Shown piece by piece: positions 36,455 through 47,216 of a DNA stretch of 64,000 nucleotides (the first letter of the stretch is position 1; each line of letters begins with the position of its first letter). Below the pieces are notes generated by a model. It was given only the letters and a program-made list of their open reading frames with translations. It ran no database searches and had not been told where the DNA came from. The translations under genes were made by a program, and so were the position numbers. Source of the DNA: Hygrophila difformis (Eukaryota > Streptophyta > Magnoliopsida > Lamiales > Acanthaceae); assembly GCA_030278955.1 (NCBI GenBank), contig JAOANR010000003.1, positions 49,448,902 through 49,512,901 of the forward strand. Reading direction: 5' to 3'.

Positions 36455-37423
36455 GACCAGCGTATAGCTTGTTCTTAGCAGGGATTTGTGAAGTGGGGGT
36501 AGCCAGCACTGTCTACAAGGGAAATAGATGAAGATGAAATAGATGAGATTGTTTTTGGGACGAAAGATTTAAGGGTGTTGGAGATGAAAGAGATGGAAAA
36601 CAATTTTCGAGAGTTTTTTATGTTTAGGCAGTAGATGTAATCATGAGGGATTGCTTGTAAGAATGCAGGAAATCTGCTGCCTGCTATAGTTGGTGGTATG
36701 GGCTCATTTGAATAATTGTTAATTTGAGAGCAGTGATGTGAGGGTCATGGATTATAAGTGTTTAAAAAAGGACTGTCATGTGGCAACTGTAGACATATAT
36801 AGACATATAGTATATTGTATCCTAGTTTTTTGTATATTAGTAGTGTGTATATTATGAAGCTGTGTAACAATATAATATTGTAAGAAGGGCTAAATATCGA
36901 TTGTATCCAAGTTTTTGGGGGATGAAAAAAGGACTGTTGACATTAGTATATTATATCATGTAAAGGTGTGCCTGACTTCTGGGTGATGACACTAAAGGTT
37001 AATGATTTATTGGCACAAGAGGTTGGCATTTAAAACCGCTAAGTTCTTATCTAGCAATTTACCTTAACTGCACATATGTCTATGTAGTACTTGTTAGATC
37101 TTAGACTGTGATGAAGAGGCCTTAAAATATCTCAAAGGATATAAAGTTGTACATACTTGATTTTTGCTTGGGAATTTAGACTTTTTCCGTTCGTTTCATT
37201 TGGTATTATTTGAAAGCAGCCTGTTTGATTATTTCGAGCATTTGCAATTGGCTTATGCTTCATTTTTATTTTTGTTACAGTTCTTATGGAAATTAATTTT
37301 AATTTTCGCACTTTTCCAACATATTGGTTATCATGCTCACAGCATGATGCCGTGACACACTTCAATAATCATATTTTTGGAAATGGACCAGGGAATTGAA
37401 GCACGCAGCCTTGGATTTCTTAC
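36455..37423. other. 5' flank of the RPA-like gene
   Basis: No open frame with a recognisable domain. It should hold the promoter and leader of the RPA-like gene on the minus strand. An in-frame stretch upstream of its first Met (LLRTSYTLV) is preceded by an acceptor-like CTTGTAG, so an extra 5' exon is possible. Confidence 0.4.
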
Positions 37424-37877
37424 CTTATGCTTTTTTATTGCACACCATGAGCGTCATTTAGGTTTGGATGCACTTCTGTGATAGTAGACAGGAAATCCAT
37501 GCCAAGGAAGACACAAAGATCATGGATGGTGCTTACTAATTCAGGAATATTGTACAACCTGTCACTCTGAAATATATATTATATATATGGAAAACATAAA
37601 CCATGAAGATTCCTCAGTTAAAAGAATGTGCAGGAAAGTATAAAATGACAGCTTCTAGGTTATTTGAAGATCACACCCACCTCTTCCGTTTGGAGGTCAT
37701 GGAGTTGGTTATGGAATTCATTCAACTTCTTAGTTGATAGATCGGCACATATCTTCTGTATTGAAATTGAACTTCATAAAACTCTTTCATCCTATCACTC
37801 TTCCGTTTCCTTAATTGTTCTAAAGCAGGAGCCATAGCTGCAAGCTGTTCCTGGATTGGTCCTGATGTCCTCTCATT
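37424..37877 (-). pseudogene. MAP65 microtubule-associated protein fragment
   Basis: Two exons remain on the minus strand. 37877-37681 reads NERTSGPIQEQLAAMAPALE, then QLRKRKSDRMKEF. After a one-base shift it continues KKLNEFHNQLHDLQTEE. 37566-37424 reads SDRLYNIPELVSTIHDLCVF, then LGMDFLSTITEVHPNLN and GVQ. Both match consecutive parts of plant MAP65/ASE1 proteins, which bundle microtubules. Splice borders are kept (TTTCGCAG; AAG/GTAAGA). A TAA replaces the Ser codon after GVQ (the family has QSKSIS, and AAA AGC ATA AG still follows). Residues between the two parts of the first exon are missing. Only about 110 of nearly 600 residues remain, so it is a captured or decayed fragment. Confidence 0.88.
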
Positions 37878-38239
37878 CTGCGAAAGAAACCAAAGGGAAA
37901 AAAATAGTGGGGAATGGTGTAAATTTACTAAGATATATGCTATAGTGTTCCTAGTACGATTATCAGTTCTGTAATTTCATAGAAGACAGTGTGCCACATA
38001 CAGCTCCACTATATATGCGAAGGACGGGCAAAAGAAATATATATATGAAACAGTGCATAAGGAACTGATGAATCGTAGCAAACCATATCCGAAGGCCTGA
38101 ACTGGCAGCAGATTATACATGGAAATGGCGCAACAAAATTAAGATGTTGGCAGATTACAATCATTATCAACGTAAAGCGATGCAATTACATAATATAATA
38201 CAGATAAAAGGGAAACAGTAACGGTGGTGGATGTTAGAA

Positions 38240-39993
38240 TTAATAGTTGGAGGAAAGGAGATCTGCTTGGAATAGAACATCATCATGGAGCGGACCGTAG
38301 GTGTTGGAAACGATTGTGAACTTCCAGGCTTCATCGAGCAACATCTTACAATGCTTAAAGAAGAATGGCCACCCACTGGTTACCTTGATTGAGTCGCTAC
38401 AACCTTTCCGCCGTTCGTGTGTATAGTTTAGGCCCATTTCAAATGTTATGTTGGCATTGCCAAACCTCATGAATACTCGATGTTTTCTATCGAGCTGATG
38501 GTGTCTCCAGAAATGCAGAGGAATAGTCTATTACATACGGAAAATGTTATTGATGGCAATGGATAGAAATGATGTATACCTCAATTATTTATCTGAGATT
38601 AGGTTTACCAAATTTTTCTTGTGAAATTGGGTGATGTCGACTCGGAATGAATTAAGATTGTTGTCTTCTGAGTCGTCAGAGCTAATAGAGACGATGCTCG
38701 CGGTGTCATCTTCGGATTCTATAAGAACATCAGTTCCTGTATCTGTAATCATAAAAGAAATAAAATGGTTTTTTTTACAGGAAAAATGTAGAAGAGGAAT
38801 CTGAGGGGGAACTGATTACCTGAGGCTGAGGCTGGTTGAACAGGGTGTTGCTGGGAAGGTTCACCGGTGTCATGTGTGGGGCCTTTGAAGGTCACATAGA
38901 ACTGTTGTGGCCCGATATTTGTGAGAGTAACCTGATCCCCAACCTGTAGTTGATGAACACGGCAAAATTCATGCCAACGGTAGTCATTGTAGATACAAAA
39001 AGTAGGTGGATGGTAGTGTACAGTAAAAGTCCAGAGGCGTAGTGTAGATTGGACTGAAATAGATGTGGTTGCAAGCGAGCCTTGAATAATATTAGCGAAA
39101 GAGCTGGGCAGGACCTGCAATCATAAACAAGTAGGAAGTAATAGAAGAGCGAAGCATGATTACGGCCTGCCATTTATAAAAGTGAATTCCAAGGCTTTCA
39201 TACAATGAAGATCCTGAAGTTGTCCTGGATAGGGGTGTAAATGAGACTGATAGGCTCGAAAAATATTCGGGCTCGACTCGATCAAAGCTCGGCCAAAGCT
39301 CGACTCGAAAAGGCTCGGCTCGAATTCGAGATCGGCTCGAATATTAATGAGCTCAAGCCGAGCTAACTAATACTCGGCTCGAAAGCTCGATAATAGGCTC
39401 GAATATATTATATATATATATATTATTTCTTTCTTAAAAATATAGTATATTTTCTTTCTTAACAAATGTGAGGAAGATGAAGTCCAACAGTAAATTCACT
39501 ATTCCTTTTATTTAATAATATAGTACATTATATTTTATTATGGTTAACACTAAATCAAAAAAACTAAATCCCAATCTCCTTCCAAATTGAGACTATTATA
39601 AGGAATTATGAATAGTTTAATATATTTCTACAGAACTCCGTCTTTCAATTATTGAATAATTTAAAATTTTTAAGCTCATTATTGAATAATTTAAAATTTT
39701 TTAGTCTTGAGTTCAATGTGGTCTAGCGATACACGGTTAAAAAAAATTAAAATAAAATAAAATAAAATATATGTCGAGCTTTTTTGGCCCTTCGAGCCGA
39801 GCTCGAGCTTCAATATATTGGGTCGAGCTCGAGCCGAGCTCAATTTTTAAAGCTCGTCGAGCTTCGAGCTCGAGCCGAGCCGAACCTATACATAACCGAG
39901 CCGAGCTCGAGCCTGGTAAGGCTCGAGCTCGGCTCGGCTCGTTTACACCCCTAGTCCTGGAGGGTGAATGTTGTTGCCATGAAGTAGGTGGGG
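38240..39993 (-). pseudogene. two-B3-domain protein gene, coding exon split by a MITE
   Basis: Exons on the minus strand are 39993-39164 (containing the MITE), 39114-38820, 38742-38609 and 38527-38240; phases agree throughout. The first B3 domain runs HFYKWQA + VLPSSFANIIQGSL, WTFTVHYHPP, RWHEFCRVHQLQVGDQVTLT, QFYVTF. An acidic linker follows. The second B3 runs FRVDITQFHKKNL + TIPLHFWRHHQL, ITFEMGLNY, VTSGWPFFFKHCKMLLDEAW and KFTIV, then a short tail ending SSNY. B3 domains bind DNA; two of them with an acidic linker suggest a REM-type factor. At least one exon lies upstream (the first listed exon starts with two bases of a split codon). The 732 bases of MITE plus duplication lie inside coding sequence, so this copy is probably inactive. 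Otherwise no stop is seen. Confidence 0.82.
39230..39953. mobile_element. hAT-type MITE (724 bp)
   Basis: Ends TAGGGGTGTAAATGAG and, inverted at the right, TAGGGGTGTAAACGAG. It is flanked by the perfect 8-base duplication GTCCTGGA (39222-39229 and 39954-39961), the size typical of hAT elements. The interior is built of GCTCGAGCC/GGCTCGA words, strongly palindromic, around an AT-rich core. It encodes no transposase. Confidence 0.92.
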
Positions 39994-40332
39994 CTGTGTA
40001 ATGATAAAGTGAGTTATGAGTTAAGTAAAAATGGATTATACAACAAAGCATATTATGCGACAGGTGCACAAGAAGTATTATGACCAGCACAATAAGTCAT
40101 AGCAGGCATCCTTTTACTATATCCTCCATGAGATGCACATTCACTGGTGAGTTATAGTACATATAGTAGCCAACAACAACAAAGACAACAATATTGGAAT
40201 CTAATATCTCTAAGTGGACCCGGGAATCCAATGGTACAACATTTATGTGGCATGTGATAGAAAAAATAAAAACATTGGCAGGCTGTGGCATTTTATAGTT
40301 GGCTCTACATATCTATACTTCATTATTTTCCC
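39994..40332. other. region between the B3 gene and the divergent RPA-like gene
   Basis: The two genes point away from each other, so both promoters should lie here. An open frame starting MPQPANVF at 40291 on the minus strand could be an upstream exon of the B3 gene, but no matching donor was fixed. Confidence 0.35.
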
Positions 40333-40342
40333 TATATAAATA
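40333..40342 (+). promoter_or_regulatory. TATA box of the plus-strand RPA-like gene
   Basis: TATATAAATA, followed after about 70 bases by a leader intron (donor AAAG/GTAAGT at 40411, acceptor AAAACAG ending 40520) and then the first coding exon. A well-formed promoter-to-start arrangement. Confidence 0.65.
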
Positions 40343-40520
40343 GAGCCTCAATTTCACAAATAGAAATGCAGTAAGAAGATAATTATCAACAAGCGGAACC
40401 ACAAAGAAAGGTAAGTAAATTGTTTGCAAAAAACGTGACTCTATTACTTTTCCCATTACCATGTGTTTCCCATTAGCATGTGTAAAGATTTTTCTAATAA
40501 TGCATCTTTTTGCAAAACAG

Positions 40521-40735
40521 GCTGCTATGGAACAGAACCTTGCACCAATTGAAGATGGAATGAATATATATTCTATGCTAGAATCCTCAAGGGTTAGCAA
40601 AAAAAACATATTGAATATTATGGCTATATATAATGAGATGCTAATTTAATATAAAACTATTTCAGGTAGGGTTGTTTCATTGCAGAGCAACATTTCAAAT
40701 TGTTCACAATGCTACGACAAATTTCACTTACACAG
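40521..40735 (+). pseudogene. RPA-like gene, 5' part, cut off by element D
   Basis: Coding exon 1: ATG at 40527, MEQNLAPIEDGMNIYSMLES..., ending at 40592 before GTTAGC. Exon 2 starts at 40666 after TATTTCAG: VGLFHCRATFQIVHNATTNF then TYT. This closely parallels YQCIVNFQ...VTYTGCKVC of the RPA-like gene at 33238-36454. The reading frame stops being host sequence after the first base of the next codon (Gly in the relative), immediately before the zinc-ribbon Cys. The rest of the gene should lie beyond the right end of element D, outside this window. Confidence 0.65.
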
Positions 40736-42494
40736 TGTAACACCCCCGTTTCCACGCCCAGCTTTGCAGCGGAAGTTACCAACGGGAACCCGGGGTTGTT
40801 ACCGCCACGCCTCCCGATTAAGCTCGCATTTGCCTTGCATTTGCTAACTTAATCGAAAAGCGCTAAGGCTATTTTTAAATTTAATTCTAACCATACTTTA
40901 GACTGACTTATTATTTATAAAATATATCTTTGGAATAATATAATACAATTTATAAAATATGACGATTATAATTTACCGCTGCGAAAACAATTTTTTCATA
41001 TTAACTAAAGTTTAAAAATAAGACTTTACTAGCTAATTTGCGAAAGCACGGTTAAATAAATTTAAAGGAATATATTTCATCCGGGTCAAATATCAGAGTT
41101 TATAAAATATGATAACTATGATTTTCTATTTAAAAAGGCAATCTTATGGCTAATAACAAATAATTTAAAATAACCAGTGTAAAGGTGATACTGACACCCA
41201 TGCCCGTGCCCATGCCTCTTAGTAGGGTCCACATCTATCAAACCCTGTAAAAAGGAGTAAGTAAAGTTTATCAGCCCACTGGCTGAGCAAGTAAATTATT
41301 GTCCCTTGGACAAAAACAATTTAATATTACTCAACAGTAAATGGCATGTCAAACCAGTTGCAATAATTCAATCCACATGTAGCTCGACTATGATGCCTAC
41401 ACCCGGGGTATCTCATAGGACCTAACATGCCCTCATAATGACCGAAGTCAAAATATGAGTACACAAGGATGACCCTACCTTGCGATCTAGAAAATGACTG
41501 TGAGACCCTTGGTCAAACACAATCCTAACTTGATTGGGAGACCCTTGGTCAACCACAATCCTCTTCATGGGGATCCCTTGGATAGCCCACAAAATAACTC
41601 ACGAAGATATCCACCTCTGGGGTATATCTCGCATAATAATAAATCAATAATTTACATGCCATACACTGAAATTTACTTTTTAACATGCATGGCCTAGCCC
41701 AAAATATTTAAACACATAATGGGACATAACCTCTGCATAAATCACTTGCATGAATAAACCCTAGAATTATTAAAACACAAAGGAATTTAGACATGCAAAA
41801 ATACTATTGGGACAAAGCCCGCAGAACAAAAATTTACTTACAATTTCTTCCGTCGAAGCCACTTAATTTTATTTGATCTCTCTGACTCCCTCTCCCGATT
41901 TTATTGTACATCATTTTGGCTTATGGAAGGGACTATTTATAGTGGTAATGGGTCGGCCATTTTGTTCTTTTTTTCTTTTTTTTTCTTTTTTTGTTTTAAA
42001 AAATTTGAAATAGGTTTGCTGAGTATGGTGTACCTTTGCTTACACAATTTTTATTATTCTGCCGTGTGTATGTTGCGGTGTATCCGGTTTTTTTTGTTTT
42101 GTTTTTTTTTAAATTTCAATTTTTCTTTTTCCATTTTTTTTTATTGTTTTATTCTTTTGTTATAACTATTTTAATGGAGTCTATATTTCCACTGCCAATC
42201 TCCATGTGAGAAAATTTCTTCTTAACTTCTATTTATTTTATTTTATTAACCTATTTTAGTAAAGAATCAATTGTAAATAATGACATTCGAACTCATAAGC
42301 TATAAAATAGGGTTATGACATTATTACCAATAGAATATTGATGATTCTATGCTAAATAATAAATTAAGTATGCTTAATATAAAAGCTGTTAGAATAATAA
42401 TATCTAATCAAAATTTCATCCTTGTTGGACAAAATATTTTTCCTTGGAAAATATACTTCTCTAGTCACTAAATCACTTCCCCTTGGAAAATCCT
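40736..42494 (-). repeat. element D 3' LTR, left part
   Basis: Matches 62151-63902 closely. It begins TGTAACACCCCCG on the plus strand. It holds a minus-strand TATA box (41934-41941) and a possible intron (donor 41841 GTAAGTAA, acceptor 41245 TTTTTACAG). Repeats of TTGACCAAGGGTCTC are visible on the minus strand at about 41500-41575. It is interrupted by element B; the remainder is 49882-50020. Confidence 0.9.
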
Positions 42495-45159
42495 TGTAAC
42501 ACCCCGGTTTTTGGTCACCCAGGTCGGGATGTCACCGCCACACCTCCCTAGCAAGACACGGTTTCTCCGAGCTTGCTAAAGAGATGCAAGGCTATGGTTT
42601 TTCAGAATTTAAAACATTCAAACAGCCCATTTATATATATAATTTAAAAATTATACATCAAAGTTGCAGCGGAAAATAATATTTACATATATGTATCGCA
42701 GCGGAATTTGAATATAGGGCCAACATGGCCTAATCACGGGTTAAACAGGCCCGTTCATGCAAGATCTAGTCTAATACAAAAATTCAAAATAATATATCAT
42801 CCCAAACTTCCCATGTATGCATATGACGATGCATAATTCTCAACTCTGAAAGAACAAAAAAGAAAACATGGTTTTGGTCAGCACTACGTGCTGAGTAAGT
42901 TAACACGTACAAGATTATGAGGTTTCAAAGCCTTTATTTAAATTTAAAATAAAACATGTGCATAATTTAAACAATTCATGTAATCGCATAATTTAGAAGA
43001 CATGGATTCATAAGATCCTCAATATAGCTTGCAACGTATTTAAATAAGTTACTGTAAATTTAAAAACACAATTTTTCAAGGATTTAATTGGATTCCCTTA
43101 TCGATGTCTCGTTTCGTTTCTTTTACAGATCACCACCGCTAGGGCTCTTATGTCCGCCAGCCTTACGCCTGGGCTCTTATGTCCACAGGTATCATGGTCA
43201 ATACAGATCTTTTAATTAGAGTTAATCCGTCCGCTAGCCATACGATCAGTGTTTCGCTAGGGCTCTTACGTCAACCTAGACATACACTTGGGCTCTTATG
43301 TCCCAAGCCGCAGAGAACATTGACAGTATCTAGCTTAGTCATAACCCGCAATATTTTAACCTTCTCGTTTCGTGTATCTTATTTCAAGTATTTCTATCCG
43401 TTTCAACCTCAAAGGTTAATTTCACCCTTTCAACAAGATTTCAAGTTTTGACTCGGTCAACCAAAGTTTACTCTAAAATTCGTCTAAAATCAAATTTAAT
43501 TTCAAAAATTCCGAAATTTCACGTCTGACTCCGAAACGTCGAGATCTACAACTTTCGTGTTTTAACTTTTTCGATCCAAGATACCGAAATAGGTCAAAAA
43601 CACTAATTTTCACAGAAGTACTGTTCTGTCCGAATTTCATATAACTCAGTTTAAAGATTTCGAATTCTCCCATAGCAATTCAACTCCAAATTTGATGAAC
43701 TTTTACAGAGATCATCTTAAGACAATTATCTACAACTTTCATGTTCGGCTAAAGATCTAATTCGGCCTAGAACCATAGTGAAAAACGTCAACAAGTTCGC
43801 ACCTATGTTCTGTCCAGTTTCAAGATTCGATTTAAAACCAGTTCGGTTCGGAGAGGATTTCATATATCAAATCATCATGAAAAATTCTGAAATTTTACGG
43901 AGGTATTCATAACATATAGATCTACAACTCTTATGTTCAACGCCAAGCCTAGATCGGTCTAGATCTAAGGTAGAAATCACCAACAAGTTCGAATAAAGAA
44001 TTTATCATCGTTTCAAGATCTAAATCTAAAGCAGGCTCGTTTACGATCAGTTTCGGATATCAAACCACGATGAAAAATTATGAAATTTTTACACAACCTA
44101 GATTAATGTCTTAGGAACGTTTTTCGTGTTTTAAGTTTTCTCGTTTGAACGCTTTAAGGGGTTCGAATAAATTCAACAAAAACACTGCGCCGGTGTAGAC
44201 AGATTTTAGATAGGGTTCCATTCGATCTATATGTTCGAATCTTTTAACAACCCAAAACCAAAGTAAGCGTTAACTTACAGATTGTTGAGCGTCCGGGATC
44301 TTCGATTCGGAGGCGTGGCTTCCCGTCCTCCGTTTATCCTCTCCGTTTGTCGGGTTCTTCGCTCTCGATTCGGATCGGGGGTTTAGAATAGAAAAAGATC
44401 GAATTTAGGATTCGTTTTCGAATCACATATGGAAAAGAATGGATCAAGGCTTACCACAGCGACGGGGGTCTCCAAATTTCGTCCAAGTCAGTTTCTCCTC
44501 TCGGTGTTGTGCCTCCGACGACTCCGGGATTAGGGTTTCGACGTATAGAAAGATTTCGTAGGGTTTCAAATGTATTCGGAGCTCTTAGGAGGTCTTATTT
44601 ATAGATATTTAAGACCTAGGGCGTCTAAGATCTGACCCTAAGGGTCTTGGATCGAGAGATCTTCAACCGAAAGTCGAAAAATCCGCGTTCGGGCGAGAAA
44701 ATCTCGCTTGGTTTGTTGCTGCCAGAGTGGCGCGGTCGTGGCGCGGTCTAAGGCCATCAACCGTGCTGCCAGCACGCCACTCACGCCTGGACTCCGGTCC
44801 GGGCGGGTCGTGCGATCCGTCGCGCTTTTCCTCCTCTATTTCGGACTTCTATCCCTCTATGTTCCCGGATTCAGATTTCCGGGGTATCTTCGGGCTCCGA
44901 TTTCCTATCCTAATTTTATTCGGATCTAAATTTACAATTGGACTCGGGTTATTGAGTCCATCGGTGTTGGGTTTTCGTGTAACCATTTATTCGATTAAAT
45001 TGTCTTTGGCTTCCCGGGTTCTCTGAATTTTGTTTCCTTTTTAATTTAAATTCCATTTCTCATCTTTTATGATTCTTTATCCATTTATCATGTTTATTAT
45101 ATTTATTTATTTATTTATTTATTTATTTATTTTATGTTGCAAAATTCTCGGGTATTACA
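42495..45159 (-). repeat. element B 3' LTR (2665 bp)
   Basis: Minus strand starts TGTAATACCCGAGAATTTTG and ends GGGTGTTACA. It has a TATA box at 44596-44603, a donor at 44278, an acceptor at 42846, and the CATAAGAGCCC hairpin cluster at about 43130-43320. A run of ATTT repeats near 45100-45130 is absent from element A. Confidence 0.92.
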
Positions 45160-45446
45160 GTCTACCCTCCTTAAGAATCAACTTCGTCCTCGAAGTTGTG
45201 TTTCGGCTTTTCTCGTGCTAAAGTCTTTTTGTTTGTTTTATTATTTTGTGACTGAACTTAGAATTAAGACTTCTAAGCTGCCTACGTACCCGGTGAAGGG
45301 ATCAAGCCATAACGTAGTTCAAAACAACTTGAATTTGTTTATTTATGATTTAGGATACATGATATCGAGTCGAACTCCAAAAAAAAAAAATTACGGGGTA
45401 TCACATCCTCTCCCCCTTAGGACTTCAGTTATGTCCCCATAACTGT

Positions 45447-46565
45447 CTACTCATTATTCTCAAGAGGATTCGGGTTTTGGTCTTGTTCCTCGTCACTCTC
45501 TCCTTGCTGAAGGTTCACCAAATCTACTCTCTTTTCGATCGCCTCCTCTGGCGTTCGACATCCACTAGCCTTGTGACCAAGCTTGCCGCACCTACGGCAG
45601 GTTCCAGGCTTCGGGCATTGGCGCACCAGATGTGCATGGTTGCATCGTGGGCAACGTGGTATAAACGCACCACGGTTGTCGTCTCCCCCATTGTTGAGAC
45701 CTTTATTTCCTTTCCTTCGGGATCCATTGTCTTTCCTAGAGTTGTTATTGTTGTCTTTCCGATCCTTCTTCTCAAGTCCTTGCAAGTCCTTGCTCGACTC
45801 ACCATGTTCCTTACGCTTCAATTGCTGGATTCGAGCAATTGATACGGCGCGATCATATATCGCCTGTAGGTTCGGGAATTGTCCTACTGCAAGTATCTCC
45901 CGGATACTAAGGTTCAGACCCATCTCGAATTTCTGAGCCTTGTCAGAGTCAGTCGGTACTATCCTCGCAGCAAATCGTACTAGCTCCTTGAATTTGGTGT
46001 AGTACTCTTGCACTGTTTGCGCACCTTGCTTTAGGTTGATGAATTCCTCGTACTTCGCAGTCTTGGTGCTCAGTGGGTAGAATCTTTCCCTCAAAGCTTC
46101 CTTAAGTTCCTCCCAGGTGTAGGCTTCTTCGTCTTCCACTGAATTCGCTTGGAGATTTTGCCACCACTCATCGGCTTCGCCTCCTAGGTAGTAGGTTACT
46201 ACGTGTATCTTCTCCTCATCAGGGCACTTGATAGCATTCAAGAGCTTATCAAAGGTACGGATCCAACCTTCCAACTTGGCCGGATCCTCTTGGGCGTCAT
46301 AATGGGGTGGGTGGTAAGGGTTCACTAATGCCAAGTAGTTGACTCGGGCTACTGGCGGAGGTACTGTTTGTGTCCTATGCACCTCGGCATTTCCCAATGC
46401 TACAAGGAGTTCCTCTACCGATTTTAAACGTGCTTCCACATTATTGGGCGCTTGAGGCACTTGCTCTCCTAGGTTCTGAGGACTTTCACTGTTGTTGGGC
46501 GTGCTGGAAATGTTAGCGTCAGTGCCGTTTGGACTCACCTTCCTTGGTTTCCTCCTAGGCGCCAT
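45447..46565 (-). CDS. gag: element B gag, intact (372 aa)
   Basis: Full-length version of the protein broken in element A. The variable N-terminus starts MAPRRKPRKV. The capsid region has HYDAQEDPAKLEGWIRTFDK, EADEWW and FAARIVPTDSDKAQKFEMGL. A Lys/Asn-rich linker precedes zinc knuckles CPRCNHAHLVRQC and CRRCGKLGHKASGC and an acidic tail ending NPNPLENNE. It should form the particle that packages the element's RNA. Copying and integration would need reverse transcriptase and integrase from another element. The start follows a leader shared with element A. No protease site is seen. Confidence 0.93.
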   Translation of the reverse strand: MAPRRKPRKVSPNGTDANISSTPNNSESPQNLGEQVPQAPNNVEARLKSVEELLVALGNAEVHRTQTVPPPVARVNYLALVNPYHPPHYDAQEDPAKLEGWIRTFDKLLNAIKCPDEEKIHVVTYYLGGEADEWWQNLQANSVEDEEAYTWEELKEALRERFYPLSTKTAKYEEFINLKQGAQTVQEYYTKFKELVRFAARIVPTDSDKAQKFEMGLNLSIREILAVGQFPNLQAIYDRAVSIARIQQLKRKEHGESSKDLQGLEKKDRKDNNNNSRKDNGSRRKGNKGLNNGGDDNRGAFIPRCPRCNHAHLVRQCPKPGTCRRCGKLGHKASGCRTPEEAIEKRVDLVNLQQGESDEEQDQNPNPLENNE

Positions 46566-47201
46566 TTTCTGTTACACGTGTATAGATTAGCTTATCTTGG
46601 TTTAGGTAGATCTTCGAACAAGACGTTTCGCAAATTTCTAATTTCAAATTTTCGGGTTTGTGTTTGGAAATCCAAACAAGATTTTTGGGATCAGAAGTGT
46701 TTTAATAAAACTTGATTTTCTTATTTTTCCACATGAGGAAATTTTCTAATTCGTACAAAGATAGCAATGGCCAAGGCCGAGATTTGCTATACTTGGGCGC
46801 GTGCTTAGATCAATGAGATCTAGAACTAAGGCAAGATCAGTCTCTAGTGAGCTTTTCTAATTCGATGTCAAGTTTCTATGTTATCCGGTGCAAGCAGAAG
46901 ACCTAGGTTAAACTTCGCCAAGATTCCAAGTTCAATTCGCCAAGATTCTAAGTTCAAGTTTCGCCAAGATTCTAAGTTCATAGGAGAGATGCAACATGCA
47001 AATGCAAATGATATTTCCCCCCAATAATAATTTAATGCAATATATATATATATTTTTCCCATGGGTTTTAAAATAAAAATTTCTCCATGGAAATAATACT
47101 TTAAAAATTTTAAAGTAATTGTCAAAATATTAATAATAGTTTAAAAATAATAATGGTTTAAAAAAATAATAGTTTAAAAATACTAGCTTAAAAATATCCG
47201 G
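46566..47201 (-). other. element B leader
   Basis: Non-coding leader between primer site and gag, with the same TTAAAC-rich stretch and AAGTTCAATTCGCCAAGATT repeats (46910-46980) as element A in reverse. Confidence 0.6.
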
Positions 47202-47213
47202 GCTCTGATACCA
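47202..47213 (-). promoter_or_regulatory. element B primer-binding site
   Basis: Minus strand TGGTATCAGAGC, three bases (AGG) inside the 5' LTR end: initiator Met-tRNA primer site. Confidence 0.9.
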
Positions 47214-47216
47214 CCT

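Noticed and set aside
39771..40001. Frame over the MITE with Ala/Arg/Glu-rich protein
   Set aside because: Reading of the GAGCTCGAGCC palindromic repeats; no transposase motif.
41923..42165. Phe-rich plus-strand frame (also near 63477)
   Set aside because: Comes from T runs in the D LTR and differs by indels between the two LTR copies.
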